NCBI GenBank assembly: GCA_963592435.1
Contig: CAVAWT010000006.1
Span: 1 to 64,000, forward strand
Source: Phoenicibacter sp963592435
Lineage (GTDB): Bacteria; Actinomycetota; Coriobacteriia; Coriobacteriales; Eggerthellaceae
Direction of reading: 5' to 3'
DNA: 64,000 bases
Both the position numbers and the translations under genes were made by a program. Shown one piece after another: positions 17,312-25,715 of the stretch. Below the pieces are notes generated by a model, which searched no databases, had not been told where the DNA came from, and saw nothing but the letters and a program-made list of their open reading frames with translations. Within the stretch, counting starts at the first letter, position 1; every line of letters starts with the position of its first letter.

Positions 17312-17360
17312 AGAACTTCAACATATAGTTAATTAAAAATGCAATTTTTAGTTAAATGGA

Positions 17361-18638
17361 GTGTTTACACTGGTGTACATTCAACGACATATTGAGACTG
17401 AAATCAAGGAGGCACTTGACACTTTTGGTGCAGTTGTTGTTGATGGACCAAAATGGTGTGGGAAAACCACAACGGCAAAGCAATTTGCAAATTCTTCATT
17501 GATGCTTTCCGACCCAACGAACGACTTTGAAAATAAGGCAAGAGCGCAGCTCGACCCAAAACTCGCCATTACAGGTGACGCACCGCGCCTGCTTGACGAA
17601 TGGCAGGAAGTGCCAAAGTTGTGGGACGCTGTTCGTTTTGTTGCAGACGAGGCAGGCGAAAAAGGCATGTTCATTTTGACGGGCTCTGCCACGCATTTGG
17701 ACGCAAATTCTCCAATGCACACTGGCACAGGTCGGTTTGGGCACGTAAAAATGGACACGCTGACCTCTCAAGAGCTGGGCATTTCAAAGGAATCGTTGAG
17801 CCTTTCCGCACTTTTTGAAGAGGGAAGCGTAAAATCCTTCAACCCTGTATATTTAGGAGGCCTGAGTGCTGGAAACATTGCGGAAATGGTGGTGCGCGGA
17901 GGCTGGCCAGGTACTGCTGACCTGCCAACTTTGAGAGCCAAGAAGACTGCTGAGGAATATGTGCAAGCAATTTGTGAAATTGACATTTCAAAAATCGACA
18001 ACGTTAAAAGGGACCCAAACAAAGTGCGCTCGCTCATGTTTTCACTTGCAAGAAACGAGTCGACATATGCGTCATTAAACGCCATTACGCGCGATGTTTG
18101 CACTGCAGTGACGCGTCAAACTGTTGCAGAATATGTTGCGCTTCTGCAAAGAATGCACATTTGCGATGGGATTCCTGCTTGGTACCCCGCACTCAGATCG
18201 CCTGCGAAAATTCGCGAAGCCAAAAAGTTGCATCTGGCCGACCCTTCGCTTGCGGCAGCCGCGCTGGGGGCAGATGTTAACGCTTTGCTGAACGATTTTA
18301 AAACATTAGGATACCTTTTTGAATCGCTTGTTTTGCATGATCTGAAGATCTATGCAAGCATGTGTGGCGCAAAAGTTTATCAATATCACGACGCTTCTGA
18401 TTTGGAAGTTGACGCGATTGTTGAGAAAACTAATGGAGACTGGCTTCCAATTGAGATTAAACTTGGTGCCGTGCAAGCGGATAATGCTTCGGCTAATCTT
18501 GACAAATTTGTTCGGAAAATAACTGGTGCAGGCAACAAGTCGCCAGTCTGCAAGTTGGTCATTTATGGTTTTGGTACACCAACAACTGGTCCAGAAGTTG
18601 GCTGCATATATGCTGCTTTTGATGCACTGTGCGCCTAA
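17361..18638 (+). CDS. DUF4143 AAA ATPase 2
   Basis: 425 aa. Walker A is GPKWCGKT (29-36), Walker B RLLDEWQEVPKLWD, and the next strand FILTGSAT. The DUF4143 part ends with LEVDAIVE...LPIEIKLG, a PD-(D/E)XK-like core. The WCGKT and DEWQ.VP variants place it in the same subgroup as the ATPase at 42971-44272. Start is GTG 17361; a GTG four codons later (17373) is possible because GGAG at 17358-17361 is too close to the first. The 3' side is followed by DHHW relic 2. Function unknown; may be a defence-, toxin- or membrane-associated ATPase. Confidence 0.85.
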   Translation: MFTLVYIQRHIETEIKEALDTFGAVVVDGPKWCGKTTTAKQFANSSLMLSDPTNDFENKARAQLDPKLAITGDAPRLLDEWQEVPKLWDAVRFVADEAGEKGMFILTGSATHLDANSPMHTGTGRFGHVKMDTLTSQELGISKESLSLSALFEEGSVKSFNPVYLGGLSAGNIAEMVVRGGWPGTADLPTLRAKKTAEEYVQAICEIDISKIDNVKRDPNKVRSLMFSLARNESTYASLNAITRDVCTAVTRQTVAEYVALLQRMHICDGIPAWYPALRSPAKIREAKKLHLADPSLAAAALGADVNALLNDFKTLGYLFESLVLHDLKIYASMCGAKVYQYHDASDLEVDAIVEKTNGDWLPIEIKLGAVQADNASANLDKFVRKITGAGNKSPVCKLVIYGFGTPTTGPEVGCIYAAFDALCA

Positions 18639-18753
18639 AGGTGGGCACCTCCCTTGCATCCTCCTTCACACCACTCGCACGCTAGGCATTTCGCTTCGGA
18701 TGACAAGCGTGCTTTGTGAAAAGAGCAGGTAGGGGTGTGGAGTATAATTAACC

Positions 18754-18870
18754 ATGTCCACAAAGCTTCGCAACATAATTTTCATCATCATTTGCATTTG
18801 CGCGCTTTCAATTGCGTTCATCTACCAAGGAGCGAAAGTGGCGCATGTGTTGCCTGCAATGTCACAATAG
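18754..18870 (+). pseudogene. Relic 2 of DHHW gene with its promoter
   Basis: A 38-codon frame reads as the first 34 residues of the DHHW protein (TKLRNIIF...CICALSIAFIYQGAK), then diverges and stops. Nucleotide identity to 23115-23214 is very high by eye. TATAAT at 18743-18748 lies 5 nt before its ATG, so the duplicated piece includes the leaderless promoter. Downstream to about 18990 a decayed stretch reads NSYGSHGAST-stop and may be further DHHW remnant. The 409 bases between 18639 and 19047 hold only this relic and the repeats before ATPase 3. Confidence 0.8.
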
Positions 18871-19007
18871 TGCGACCAATTCAATTTGCCAGACAGTGAC
18901 TGGCATTTCTCATAATCCAAGTAGAATGCCTGAATACTCTGCAAATTTGAACAAAAACAGTTACGGCAGCCATGGAGCATCAACATAATATCCTATTACT
19001 TTAATAA

Positions 19008-19061
19008 TATGGTAATCACTAGTTTAGAGATATGGTAAACTCTAGTTATGAATTATGGTAA
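19008..19061 (+). promoter_or_regulatory. Three 23-bp-spaced TATGGTAA repeats over the ATPase 3 promoter
   Basis: TATGGTAA occurs at 19008, 19031 and 19054, exactly 23 bp apart. The first two copies share the 17-bp pattern TATGGTAANCNCTAGTT. The middle copy contains TG-n-TAAACT (-10, 19036-19041) 6 nt before the ATG, suggesting a leaderless transcript under control of a protein that binds all three sites. Confidence 0.55.
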
Positions 19062-20268
19062 TGCTTACATAAATAGGCTACAAGAAGCTAACATTTTGGA
19101 GTTATTAAAGTGGTTCCCTGTTGTTTCTCTCACAGGGCCACGCCAAAGTGGAAAATCGACGCTGCTTAAAAACATGTTGTCCGAACATGCCTATGTGAAC
19201 TTGGAAGACCCTCAGACGAGAGGCAGGGCAAACGATGACCCTGTTGGCTTCATTCGTGACAACCCAAGCAAGCTAATTGTTGACGAAGCTCAACTTGCAC
19301 CTGAACTTTTTTCAATGGTTCAAATCGTGTGTGACGAAAACAGAGAAGCTGGGCAATATGTGTTGAGTGGCTCGCAAAATTTCCTGTTGTTAAAACAAAT
19401 CGGTCAGTCCCTTGCAGGAAGAGTTGGAATTGCAAAGCTGTTTCCTCTGTCGTACAAAGAAATTAGCAACGCAAAACTTGGAATTGACTGCGACGAATTC
19501 ATGTTCCAAGGAGGCTACCCTCAACTTTATTCCGACAACATTCCGCGTGATTTGCTTTTCCAAAATTATATAGAAACCTATGTCGAGCGTGACGTCGCAG
19601 GCTATCTTGATGTTAGAAACAAGCAAACCTTCACACAGTTTCTGAGAGTTCTTGCCCACAGCGCTGGTAAACTCATCAATGCATCGAAACTATCAAACGA
19701 ACTTGACGTTTCGTTCCAAACCGTGAAATCATGGTTATCAATCCTAGAATCAAGCTACATAACCTTTTATTTGACACCCTATCGCACAAATTCAAAAAAG
19801 AAACTCACAAAAACAAGTAAGGTTTATTTCTGGGACACTGGGCTTTTGTGCTATTTGCTTGGATATGATTCATGTGAAGAGTTACTAAATAGCCAGTCAT
19901 TAGGGGAAATTTATGAAAATTTCATTATTTCAGAAATTGCGAAAAAACACATCAATGCAGGAAAAGAACCTAGACTTCATTTTTACAGAGACGACTCGAA
20001 ACGAGAAATTGATCTGCTGGATCTCACAGATCGGAAAAGTTTAGCGGCCTACGAGATTAAATCCTCAAGGACATATCGTAACAAATTCGCTAAACATCTG
20101 AAAACAGTTGGGGATGAAATTGGGGTGAATGAGAACAAGATGACTGTTATATGCCGAGTTGACGAGCCCTACTCTTCCGAAGGTATAAACGTGTGTCCAA
20201 CAAAAATCTTTCTTATAGCATCACAAGAACTAGACAACAATGACGGTAGTAATAGGAGACATAATTAA
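19048..20268 (+). CDS. DUF4143 AAA ATPase 3
   Basis: 406 aa. Walker A is GPRQSGKS (30-37), Walker B LIVDEAQLAPELF, sensor VLSGSQNF. A helix-turn-helix-like stretch (about 205-235, NASKLSNELDVSFQTVKSWL) precedes the DUF4143 domain. The C-terminus has FYRDDSKREIDLL...AYEIKSS, a PD-(D/E)XK-like core. The winged-helix-like part could contact DNA, perhaps its own repeats. The stop codon lies inside a relic DHHW promoter (ATAATTAACC), so the cassette ends exactly at a resident-gene copy. Function unknown. Confidence 0.86.
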   Translation: MNYGNAYINRLQEANILELLKWFPVVSLTGPRQSGKSTLLKNMLSEHAYVNLEDPQTRGRANDDPVGFIRDNPSKLIVDEAQLAPELFSMVQIVCDENREAGQYVLSGSQNFLLLKQIGQSLAGRVGIAKLFPLSYKEISNAKLGIDCDEFMFQGGYPQLYSDNIPRDLLFQNYIETYVERDVAGYLDVRNKQTFTQFLRVLAHSAGKLINASKLSNELDVSFQTVKSWLSILESSYITFYLTPYRTNSKKKLTKTSKVYFWDTGLLCYLLGYDSCEELLNSQSLGEIYENFIISEIAKKHINAGKEPRLHFYRDDSKREIDLLDLTDRKSLAAYEIKSSRTYRNKFAKHLKTVGDEIGVNENKMTVICRVDEPYSSEGINVCPTKIFLIASQELDNNDGSNRRHN

Positions 20269-20271
20269 CCC

Positions 20272-20358
20272 ATACCAACAAAAATTCGCAACATAGTTTT
20301 CATTATCATCATCATTTGCATTTGCATGCTTTCTGTCGCGTTTATTTACACGCTGTAA
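20272..20358 (+). pseudogene. Relic 3 of DHHW gene 5' end
   Basis: The frame reads PTKIRNIVF...ICICMLSVAFIYTL-stop, matching the first 25 or so DHHW codons but with the ATG changed to ATA. The preceding ATAATTAACC matches the promoter of relic 2. It directly follows the ATPase 3 stop. The next 100 bases to the MBOAT start contain no gene. Confidence 0.75.
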
Positions 20359-20446
20359 CTTATTTTCTGGAAAGGTGGCCTACCCTGATGAAACATTTAT
20401 GGCAACCACGGGGTTAATCACACAACATTACCATCGCCGTTTCCCC

Positions 20447-20452
20447 TATAAT
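20447..20452 (+). promoter_or_regulatory. Leaderless-type -10 box of the MBOAT gene
   Basis: TATAAT ends 7 nt before the ATG at 20460, so transcription should start at or next to the start codon. No ribosome-binding site is present, as expected for a leaderless message. Confidence 0.55.
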
Positions 20453-20459
20453 ATAACTC

Positions 20460-21989
20460 ATGGTTTTTTCATCCGCCACATTCTTGCTTGGTTTTTTGCC
20501 GCTCACGTTGTTGCTTTACTTCATTGTGCCAACACGACCTGCAAAAAACATCGTGCTTCTGGCGCTCTCGCTCGTGTTTTACGCATGGGGAGAGCCAGTT
20601 TACGTTTTGCTGATGATTGCGTCAATCACATTCAACTGGCTTTTCGCGATTGCAATTGACAAACAAAAAGGTGCGAAAAAGAACGCTGTTTTTATTGCAT
20701 CGCTCGTCGTTAACCTTGCAATACTCGGGTTCTTTAAGTATGAAGGCTTTCTAGCGAACAACGTAAACGCCCTGTTCGGAACAACCGTTATTCCAAACCT
20801 AGAGCTCTCGTTGCCGATCGGCATTTCTTTCTTTACGTTACAAACTGTCTCTTACGTCATCGACGTTTACAGGGGCGAAGTTCCTCCGCAGAGAAACCCA
20901 CTCTATTTGGGCATGTATGTTGCAATGTTCCCTCAGCTGATTGCAGGACCAATTGTTCGCTACCAAACAATCCAAGATCAAATTTTGCACAGGAAGGAAA
21001 ATCTTAAGGATTTTAGCGCAGGCATGAGGCTTTTCATCGTTGGACTTGCAAAGAAAGTGTTGCTTGCAAACATAGTTGCAATTCTGGCAACGAAGATGCT
21101 CTCACTCGGTGGCGAACAAATTGGAGTTGTTGGTGCATGGGCAGGACTCATTGCATACACATTCCAGATTTTCTTCGACTTCAGTGGCTATTCCGACATG
21201 GCAATTGGCATGGGCAAGATGTTTGGGTTCAAGTATCTGCGCAATTTCAACTACCCCTACATTTCGAAAAGCGCAACTGAGTTTTGGCGCCGCTGGCACA
21301 TTTCGCTCTCAACGTTCTTCCGCGATTACGTCTACATCCCACTTGGCGGTTCGCGTGTGAGCTCCAAGCGCTGGGTGTTTAACATCTGCATCGTGTGGGC
21401 GCTCACTGGTTTTTGGCACGGCGCTGCATGGAACTTCATTTTGTGGGGCGTTTACTGGGGTGTGCTTTTGATGCTCGAGAAATTCTTCATCGCCAAATTC
21501 ATGGAGAAAGTGCCGAGCCTTTTGCAACACGTCTACGCAATCATCCTCTTCGTTTTCGGCTGGCTCATCTTCTGGATTGAAGACCCAAGCGTCTTTTGGC
21601 CATACCTCCAAGCACTTTTCGGAGCATTCGGCCAAACTGGCACGTCCACTTTCTGGGAACTCACCGCGTGGGAATATTGGCCAGTGTTCATCATCTGCGC
21701 TGTTGCCTCAACTCCAATTGTTCCATATCTTCGAGCCAGAATTTATGCTGCGTTAGAAGGCAAAAAGTTCATGTCTGACACCTTCTGGGACAAAGACCTG
21801 CCAGCACGCAAAAACCTAAGCACCGAGTTACTCTGCAACGTTGAGGTGCGACCAAAGTCGAAGGGTGCCATTGTTGTCTATCAACTCCTGAGCATCTGCA
21901 TCGACTTGTTCCTAATTGGCTTGCTCATTCTTTGCATTTTCTCTATCGTCTCAGGCTCCTTTAACCCGTTTATTTACTTTAGGTTTTAG
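20460..21989 (+). CDS. MBOAT-family membrane O-acyltransferase (AlgI/DltB/PatA-like)
   Basis: 509 aa polytopic membrane protein with about eleven hydrophobic segments. The MBOAT core is clear: FPQLIAGPIVRY, FFDFSGYSDMAIG, YPYISKSATEFWRRWHISLS and the catalytic His320 in GFWHGAAWNF. Such proteins pass acyl groups across the membrane to a secreted SGNH-type partner that acetylates an exported glycan. The DHHW protein at 23115 is the likely partner, now separated from it by a DUF1016 gene. A relic junction at 15722-15773 shows the two genes were once adjacent. Proposed substrate: the surface polysaccharide made by the neighbouring locus. Confidence 0.93.
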   Translation: MVFSSATFLLGFLPLTLLLYFIVPTRPAKNIVLLALSLVFYAWGEPVYVLLMIASITFNWLFAIAIDKQKGAKKNAVFIASLVVNLAILGFFKYEGFLANNVNALFGTTVIPNLELSLPIGISFFTLQTVSYVIDVYRGEVPPQRNPLYLGMYVAMFPQLIAGPIVRYQTIQDQILHRKENLKDFSAGMRLFIVGLAKKVLLANIVAILATKMLSLGGEQIGVVGAWAGLIAYTFQIFFDFSGYSDMAIGMGKMFGFKYLRNFNYPYISKSATEFWRRWHISLSTFFRDYVYIPLGGSRVSSKRWVFNICIVWALTGFWHGAAWNFILWGVYWGVLLMLEKFFIAKFMEKVPSLLQHVYAIILFVFGWLIFWIEDPSVFWPYLQALFGAFGQTGTSTFWELTAWEYWPVFIICAVASTPIVPYLRARIYAALEGKKFMSDTFWDKDLPARKNLSTELLCNVEVRPKSKGAIVVYQLLSICIDLFLIGLLILCIFSIVSGSFNPFIYFRF

Positions 21990-21990
21990 G

Positions 21991-22031
21991 TATACTTTAA
22001 AGCATAAAAAAATGAGAACGGAGGAGGGCAG
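21991..22031 (+). promoter_or_regulatory. Own promoter and ribosome site of the DUF1016 gene
   Basis: TATACT at 21991-21996 starts immediately after the MBOAT stop codon. GGAGGAGGG at 22020-22028 lies directly before the ATG. The strong ribosome site differs from the leaderless starts of the genes on either side. Confidence 0.45.
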
Positions 22032-23108
22032 ATGGAAGACGTTGCACAAAACAAACTTGTAAGTTCTTTTTCTAAAAGTGACGACTTGATGGCGGATTTA
22101 TGTGGAATTATTGAGGAGTCGCAGAAGGTTGCGCATCAAACTGTCAACACTTTGCTTGTTCAGAGGAATTGGCCTTTGGGCTACAGGATTGCAAGCGAAG
22201 AATTGAAGGGCGAAAACAGAGCAGAATATGGTGCCGAAATCATTAAACGGCTAGCCAAAGAGTTAACTGCAAAATATGGGAAAGGCTACGACTATAGTTC
22301 CCTCTACAAATTTGTTCGCTTTTACAAAGAATTTCCCAACATTTTGGACTCAGCGAGTCCAAAATCCAAACAACTTCTTTCTTGGACACATTATAGAACT
22401 CTCCTGCAGGTGAATGATAGCGAAGCGCGAGCCTGGTATGCCAATGAAGCTGCAGAGCAGACTTGGAGCGTGCGAACTCTACAACGCAACATTTCGTCGC
22501 AATATTACTATCGAATGCTTCAAACGCAGAACAAAGAAATTGTGGAAAACGAAATGAAAGAAATCACTTCGCAGTTTCAAAATGACAAACTTGAATTCAT
22601 TAAGAACCCAGTTGTTGCTGAGTTTCTTGGGCTTTCTCAAAACACAGACTTCACCGAGAGCGACCTAGAAAAGAGCATTTTGTCAAACTTGCAGAAATTC
22701 ATTATGGAGCTTGGAAAAGGCTACGCGTTCGTCTCTCGTCAAGAACACATTCACACGGAAAAGCAGGACTATTACGTTGACCTCGTGTTTTACAATTACA
22801 TTCTGAAGTGCTTCGTGCTTGTCGATTTGAAGACCGAGAAAATCACTCACCAAGACGTGGGGCAAATGGACATGTACATTCGCATGTTTGATGAGCTGAA
22901 ACGTGGCGAGGGCGACAACCCGACAATTGGCATTGTGCTTTGTGCCGACACTGACGACGACGTTGCACATTATTCTGTAATGAAGGGTAATGAACAACTA
23001 TTCGCTTCTAAGTACAAGTTATACTTGCCAACAGAAGAAGAACTCCGGACAGAAATTGAAGCGCAAAAGGCTATGTTTTACTTGCAACAGGGGGAAGACA
23101 AGGAATAG
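22032..23108 (+). CDS. DUF1016 (YhcG-type) PD-(D/E)XK nuclease-domain protein
   Basis: 358 aa. The N-terminal DUF1016 part (about 1-190) includes the NWPLGYRIASEE region and YGAEIIKRLAKELTAKYGKG. The C-terminal nuclease-like domain carries YVDLVFYN...FVLVDLKTEK...GQMDMY, the D-(D)-LK pattern of PD-(D/E)XK enzymes. Family proteins are often found in mobile or defence contexts; a role in recombination or phage defence is inferred only. It is inserted between the MBOAT gene and its DHHW partner with its own promoter and a very strong ribosome site. Confidence 0.9.
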   Translation: MEDVAQNKLVSSFSKSDDLMADLCGIIEESQKVAHQTVNTLLVQRNWPLGYRIASEELKGENRAEYGAEIIKRLAKELTAKYGKGYDYSSLYKFVRFYKEFPNILDSASPKSKQLLSWTHYRTLLQVNDSEARAWYANEAAEQTWSVRTLQRNISSQYYYRMLQTQNKEIVENEMKEITSQFQNDKLEFIKNPVVAEFLGLSQNTDFTESDLEKSILSNLQKFIMELGKGYAFVSRQEHIHTEKQDYYVDLVFYNYILKCFVLVDLKTEKITHQDVGQMDMYIRMFDELKRGEGDNPTIGIVLCADTDDDVAHYSVMKGNEQLFASKYKLYLPTEEELRTEIEAQKAMFYLQQGEDKE

Positions 23109-23114
23109 TTACTC

Positions 23115-24362
23115 ATGCCCACCAAACTTCGCAACATAATTTTCACTGTCATTTGCATTTGCGCGCTTTCTGTTGCGTTCATCTACCAAGGGGCGAAAGT
23201 GGCGCATGTTTTACCTTCCAGCTTTAACAATGGCACGTATTCCTACCTTGAAGGTGCGAAGTTGCAAACACGTCCGAAGGTTTCACTTGAAAACATCAAA
23301 AAAGGAACGTTCCAGTCCCAAACTGAAAAGTGGATAACAACAAAAGTGCCGAAGCGCGACTCTGTGATGTTATTCAACGCGAAAGTGCAGAGAGGGATGA
23401 TTAGAGCTGCCAATTTGGCATGCGGGTTTGAGACGATCCCGACGTTTTATGGGTCTAGCGTCTACTATTATGCGATCGATGACGCGCTTTTTATGTCTCC
23501 AGCAAAGCAAAGCAATGACCAAGAGCGGAGATATGAAAATTGCGCCGACGAGCTTAACAATTTTTCCAAAAAGTACAAGAACCTGAGTGTCAACATTGGA
23601 ATTATTTATAAAACAGATGATTCAGAGTTCAATCCAGTTGTTAAACTAATCAGCAACCCAATTGATCACTCTTGGACAAACAATAACTTCATTGAAAAGC
23701 TAGATGAATCTATAAATTATGTTGACTTATATTATTCAGATGAAAGCAATTGGAGAAGTGCCTTTTTCAGGACAGACCATCATTGGACCATTTCAGGAGC
23801 CACAGATGCCTACAAAAAAATCATGGAAAGCTGTTTTCCAGACCTAAACCAAATTGAATTCAACAACAAAATTAAATATGACGAAATAGGCTTCAATGGT
23901 TCTTACGCAAGAAGAGGAGCCATTGAAATTAAGAGTTCTGACAAAATTGAAGATTACGTTATTGATTTACAAGAAGTTGCTATTCAGTTTGACGATGACG
24001 ATAAAACATGGGAGGATGTGGAACACACTGAAAAATATGGCAATCGTCTTTATTCAAAACATAGATTTTATGACCTATATAGTGATTATTTTCACTCAAA
24101 TCAAGCTAAGATTGTATTCACTACACAAAACCAAACAAACAGAAATTTATTGCTCATTGGAGAATCATTTTTAAACAACTGCGAAAGATTCTATGTACCT
24201 TCCTTTGACAAAGTAATTCATGTTGACCCAAACTATTTCAAAGATAGCCTTGAGGAACTTATTGAAAAAAACTGCATCACAGATGTTCTTATTTTAGAGG
24301 GAAGTAACAAGTATTGGCAAAGCGACTCTGTTGAAAATCTGACTAAGTTATTGGCTTCTTAG
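23115..24362 (+). CDS. DHHW-family SGNH-like protein, predicted glycan O-acetyltransferase partner
   Basis: 415 aa. An N-terminal signal anchor (about 8-27) is followed by an extracytoplasmic domain. FRTDHHW (218-224) is the family signature, and LLLIGESFLNN near the C-terminus corresponds to the nucleophile-type block of AlgJ/AlgX-like SGNH proteins, here G-E-S instead of G-D-S. Such proteins transfer acetyl groups from an MBOAT partner to a polysaccharide. The ATG lies 6 nt after the DUF1016 stop. The first 110 residues are almost the same as in the second DHHW protein (33510-34766), whereas the rest is strongly diverged. Three partial copies of its 5' end lie upstream. Confidence 0.88.
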   Translation: MPTKLRNIIFTVICICALSVAFIYQGAKVAHVLPSSFNNGTYSYLEGAKLQTRPKVSLENIKKGTFQSQTEKWITTKVPKRDSVMLFNAKVQRGMIRAANLACGFETIPTFYGSSVYYYAIDDALFMSPAKQSNDQERRYENCADELNNFSKKYKNLSVNIGIIYKTDDSEFNPVVKLISNPIDHSWTNNNFIEKLDESINYVDLYYSDESNWRSAFFRTDHHWTISGATDAYKKIMESCFPDLNQIEFNNKIKYDEIGFNGSYARRGAIEIKSSDKIEDYVIDLQEVAIQFDDDDKTWEDVEHTEKYGNRLYSKHRFYDLYSDYFHSNQAKIVFTTQNQTNRNLLLIGESFLNNCERFYVPSFDKVIHVDPNYFKDSLEELIEKNCITDVLILEGSNKYWQSDSVENLTKLLAS

Positions 24363-24457
24363 CTGCATAATCTGCATATTGGACAGCAAACATTCATGGC
24401 TAACACAATGATGAGTTTAAGAAGTTGCTTGAATCGTAAACGACACTTCTTAGTTAA

Positions 24458-25708
24458 CTACAATGGTCGTCTTGCATGCTTGGCACGAACTTCGACAGGT
24501 GGTTTCAGAAAAGGAACTCTAACGTCGGTTTCAATTGCCATTTTCCACATAAAGAACAAGAAAGAGTTGTAGACTAAATTAAGCAAGCGCGGGTCAAACG
24601 CCGCGTGCAGGTATATAACAATCAAAAATCCGCAGGCGAGGTATTCCTTTTTGAGATGTGCGTTTCTGCCTGCAAAGTAAAGGAAAACAAGAAGCCAAAC
24701 TTCTGCCAGCCAACCCTGCCTTACAAGCACTGACACAAAAGAGTTGTCAATGTAATTTCTGTCCGCATCAGATGTTATCTCCTTGGCGAGTTCAGTTGTG
24801 CTGCCCATTTCCAGCGTTTGTCCAACAAAATCGATCTTCTGACCAAAAGGCTCAATTCCATATTCTAATAACGATTTATGTGTTTGACTAATTCTGTATG
24901 ATGTAGCCTTGTTCACATTCTTCCAAACGTCGGAGCTAGAGTCATAGCAAATTGAACATATTAAACTAACAGCCAAAATGACAATGGGCAAGAACTTGAC
25001 TATTGAACTTAATTTCTTCGAAAAAGATGAACTCATTCCCTTGCATTTGCGAGCAATTGAAATAATGCAGACCAGAAACAGCAGAGCGAACGAGCTTTTT
25101 GTGTCGGTCAACACGTAAAGAGCGATGTTTACGCAAGCGAAAACTAGATACGATGCCCACGGAGCATTTTTGTCTTTTAAGTAGAAATACAATATTGAAA
25201 TGTAGAGTAATAAGTGACTGGAAAATGCACAATACAGAAATCCAAGACCATGGCGCACTTCATTGCCACGCGCGAAAGGGTAATCAACAATGACACCAAA
25301 CAGGGAGAGTGTAACCACAGCAACCGTCAAGATTGATGTTACGCAGAGAGTAACTTTTGCAGTCTTTTTGAAAGGGACAGTTGTGCTTGCAGATAAAATT
25401 AAAACTAAGTCACATAGAAGTATCTCTCCAGTGCAAAATTTAACACCAACCCCAACAGCTAATCCGGAAATAATCCAAGGAAGTGCCTTCTTGTTTTTTA
25501 GTGCATATACAAACGGAAACAAAAGAAGCACTAGACTTATGCGATGTGATATTGAATGAATTGGGGACTCGCTTGGAAAAGACAGAACGGTGGTGCACCA
25601 AAACTTCCAAACTAACCACAAAAGATAGCCACAAAAAAACATCACTTCTGAGAGTTGACTAATTCTCTCTTCATTTCCTTTTATAAATTGCTCCAATTTG
25701 CCAAGCAT
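24458..25708 (-). CDS. Polysaccharide polymerase-like membrane protein (Wzy/O-antigen ligase type)
   Basis: 416 aa with about ten membrane segments and a longer extracytoplasmic loop (about 255-340), the layout of Wzy polymerases and O-antigen ligases. No strict sequence motif exists for the family. It sits after a glycosyltransferase and a Wzx flippase on the same strand, which supports a role in polymerising exported repeat units. An AGGTAG site lies 7 nt before the ATG. The 95 bases between its stop and the DHHW gene end contain nothing recognised. Confidence 0.75.
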   Translation of the reverse strand: MLGKLEQFIKGNEERISQLSEVMFFCGYLLWLVWKFWCTTVLSFPSESPIHSISHRISLVLLLFPFVYALKNKKALPWIISGLAVGVGVKFCTGEILLCDLVLILSASTTVPFKKTAKVTLCVTSILTVAVVTLSLFGVIVDYPFARGNEVRHGLGFLYCAFSSHLLLYISILYFYLKDKNAPWASYLVFACVNIALYVLTDTKSSFALLFLVCIISIARKCKGMSSSFSKKLSSIVKFLPIVILAVSLICSICYDSSSDVWKNVNKATSYRISQTHKSLLEYGIEPFGQKIDFVGQTLEMGSTTELAKEITSDADRNYIDNSFVSVLVRQGWLAEVWLLVFLYFAGRNAHLKKEYLACGFLIVIYLHAAFDPRLLNLVYNSFLFFMWKMAIETDVRVPFLKPPVEVRAKHARRPL

Positions 25709-25715
25709 CTAAAAA

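Noticed and set aside
19008..19061. TATGGTAA repeats as a short CRISPR array
   Set aside because: The repeats are only 8-17 nt, have 23-bp periodicity and no spacers of uniform unique sequence, and no cas gene is present.
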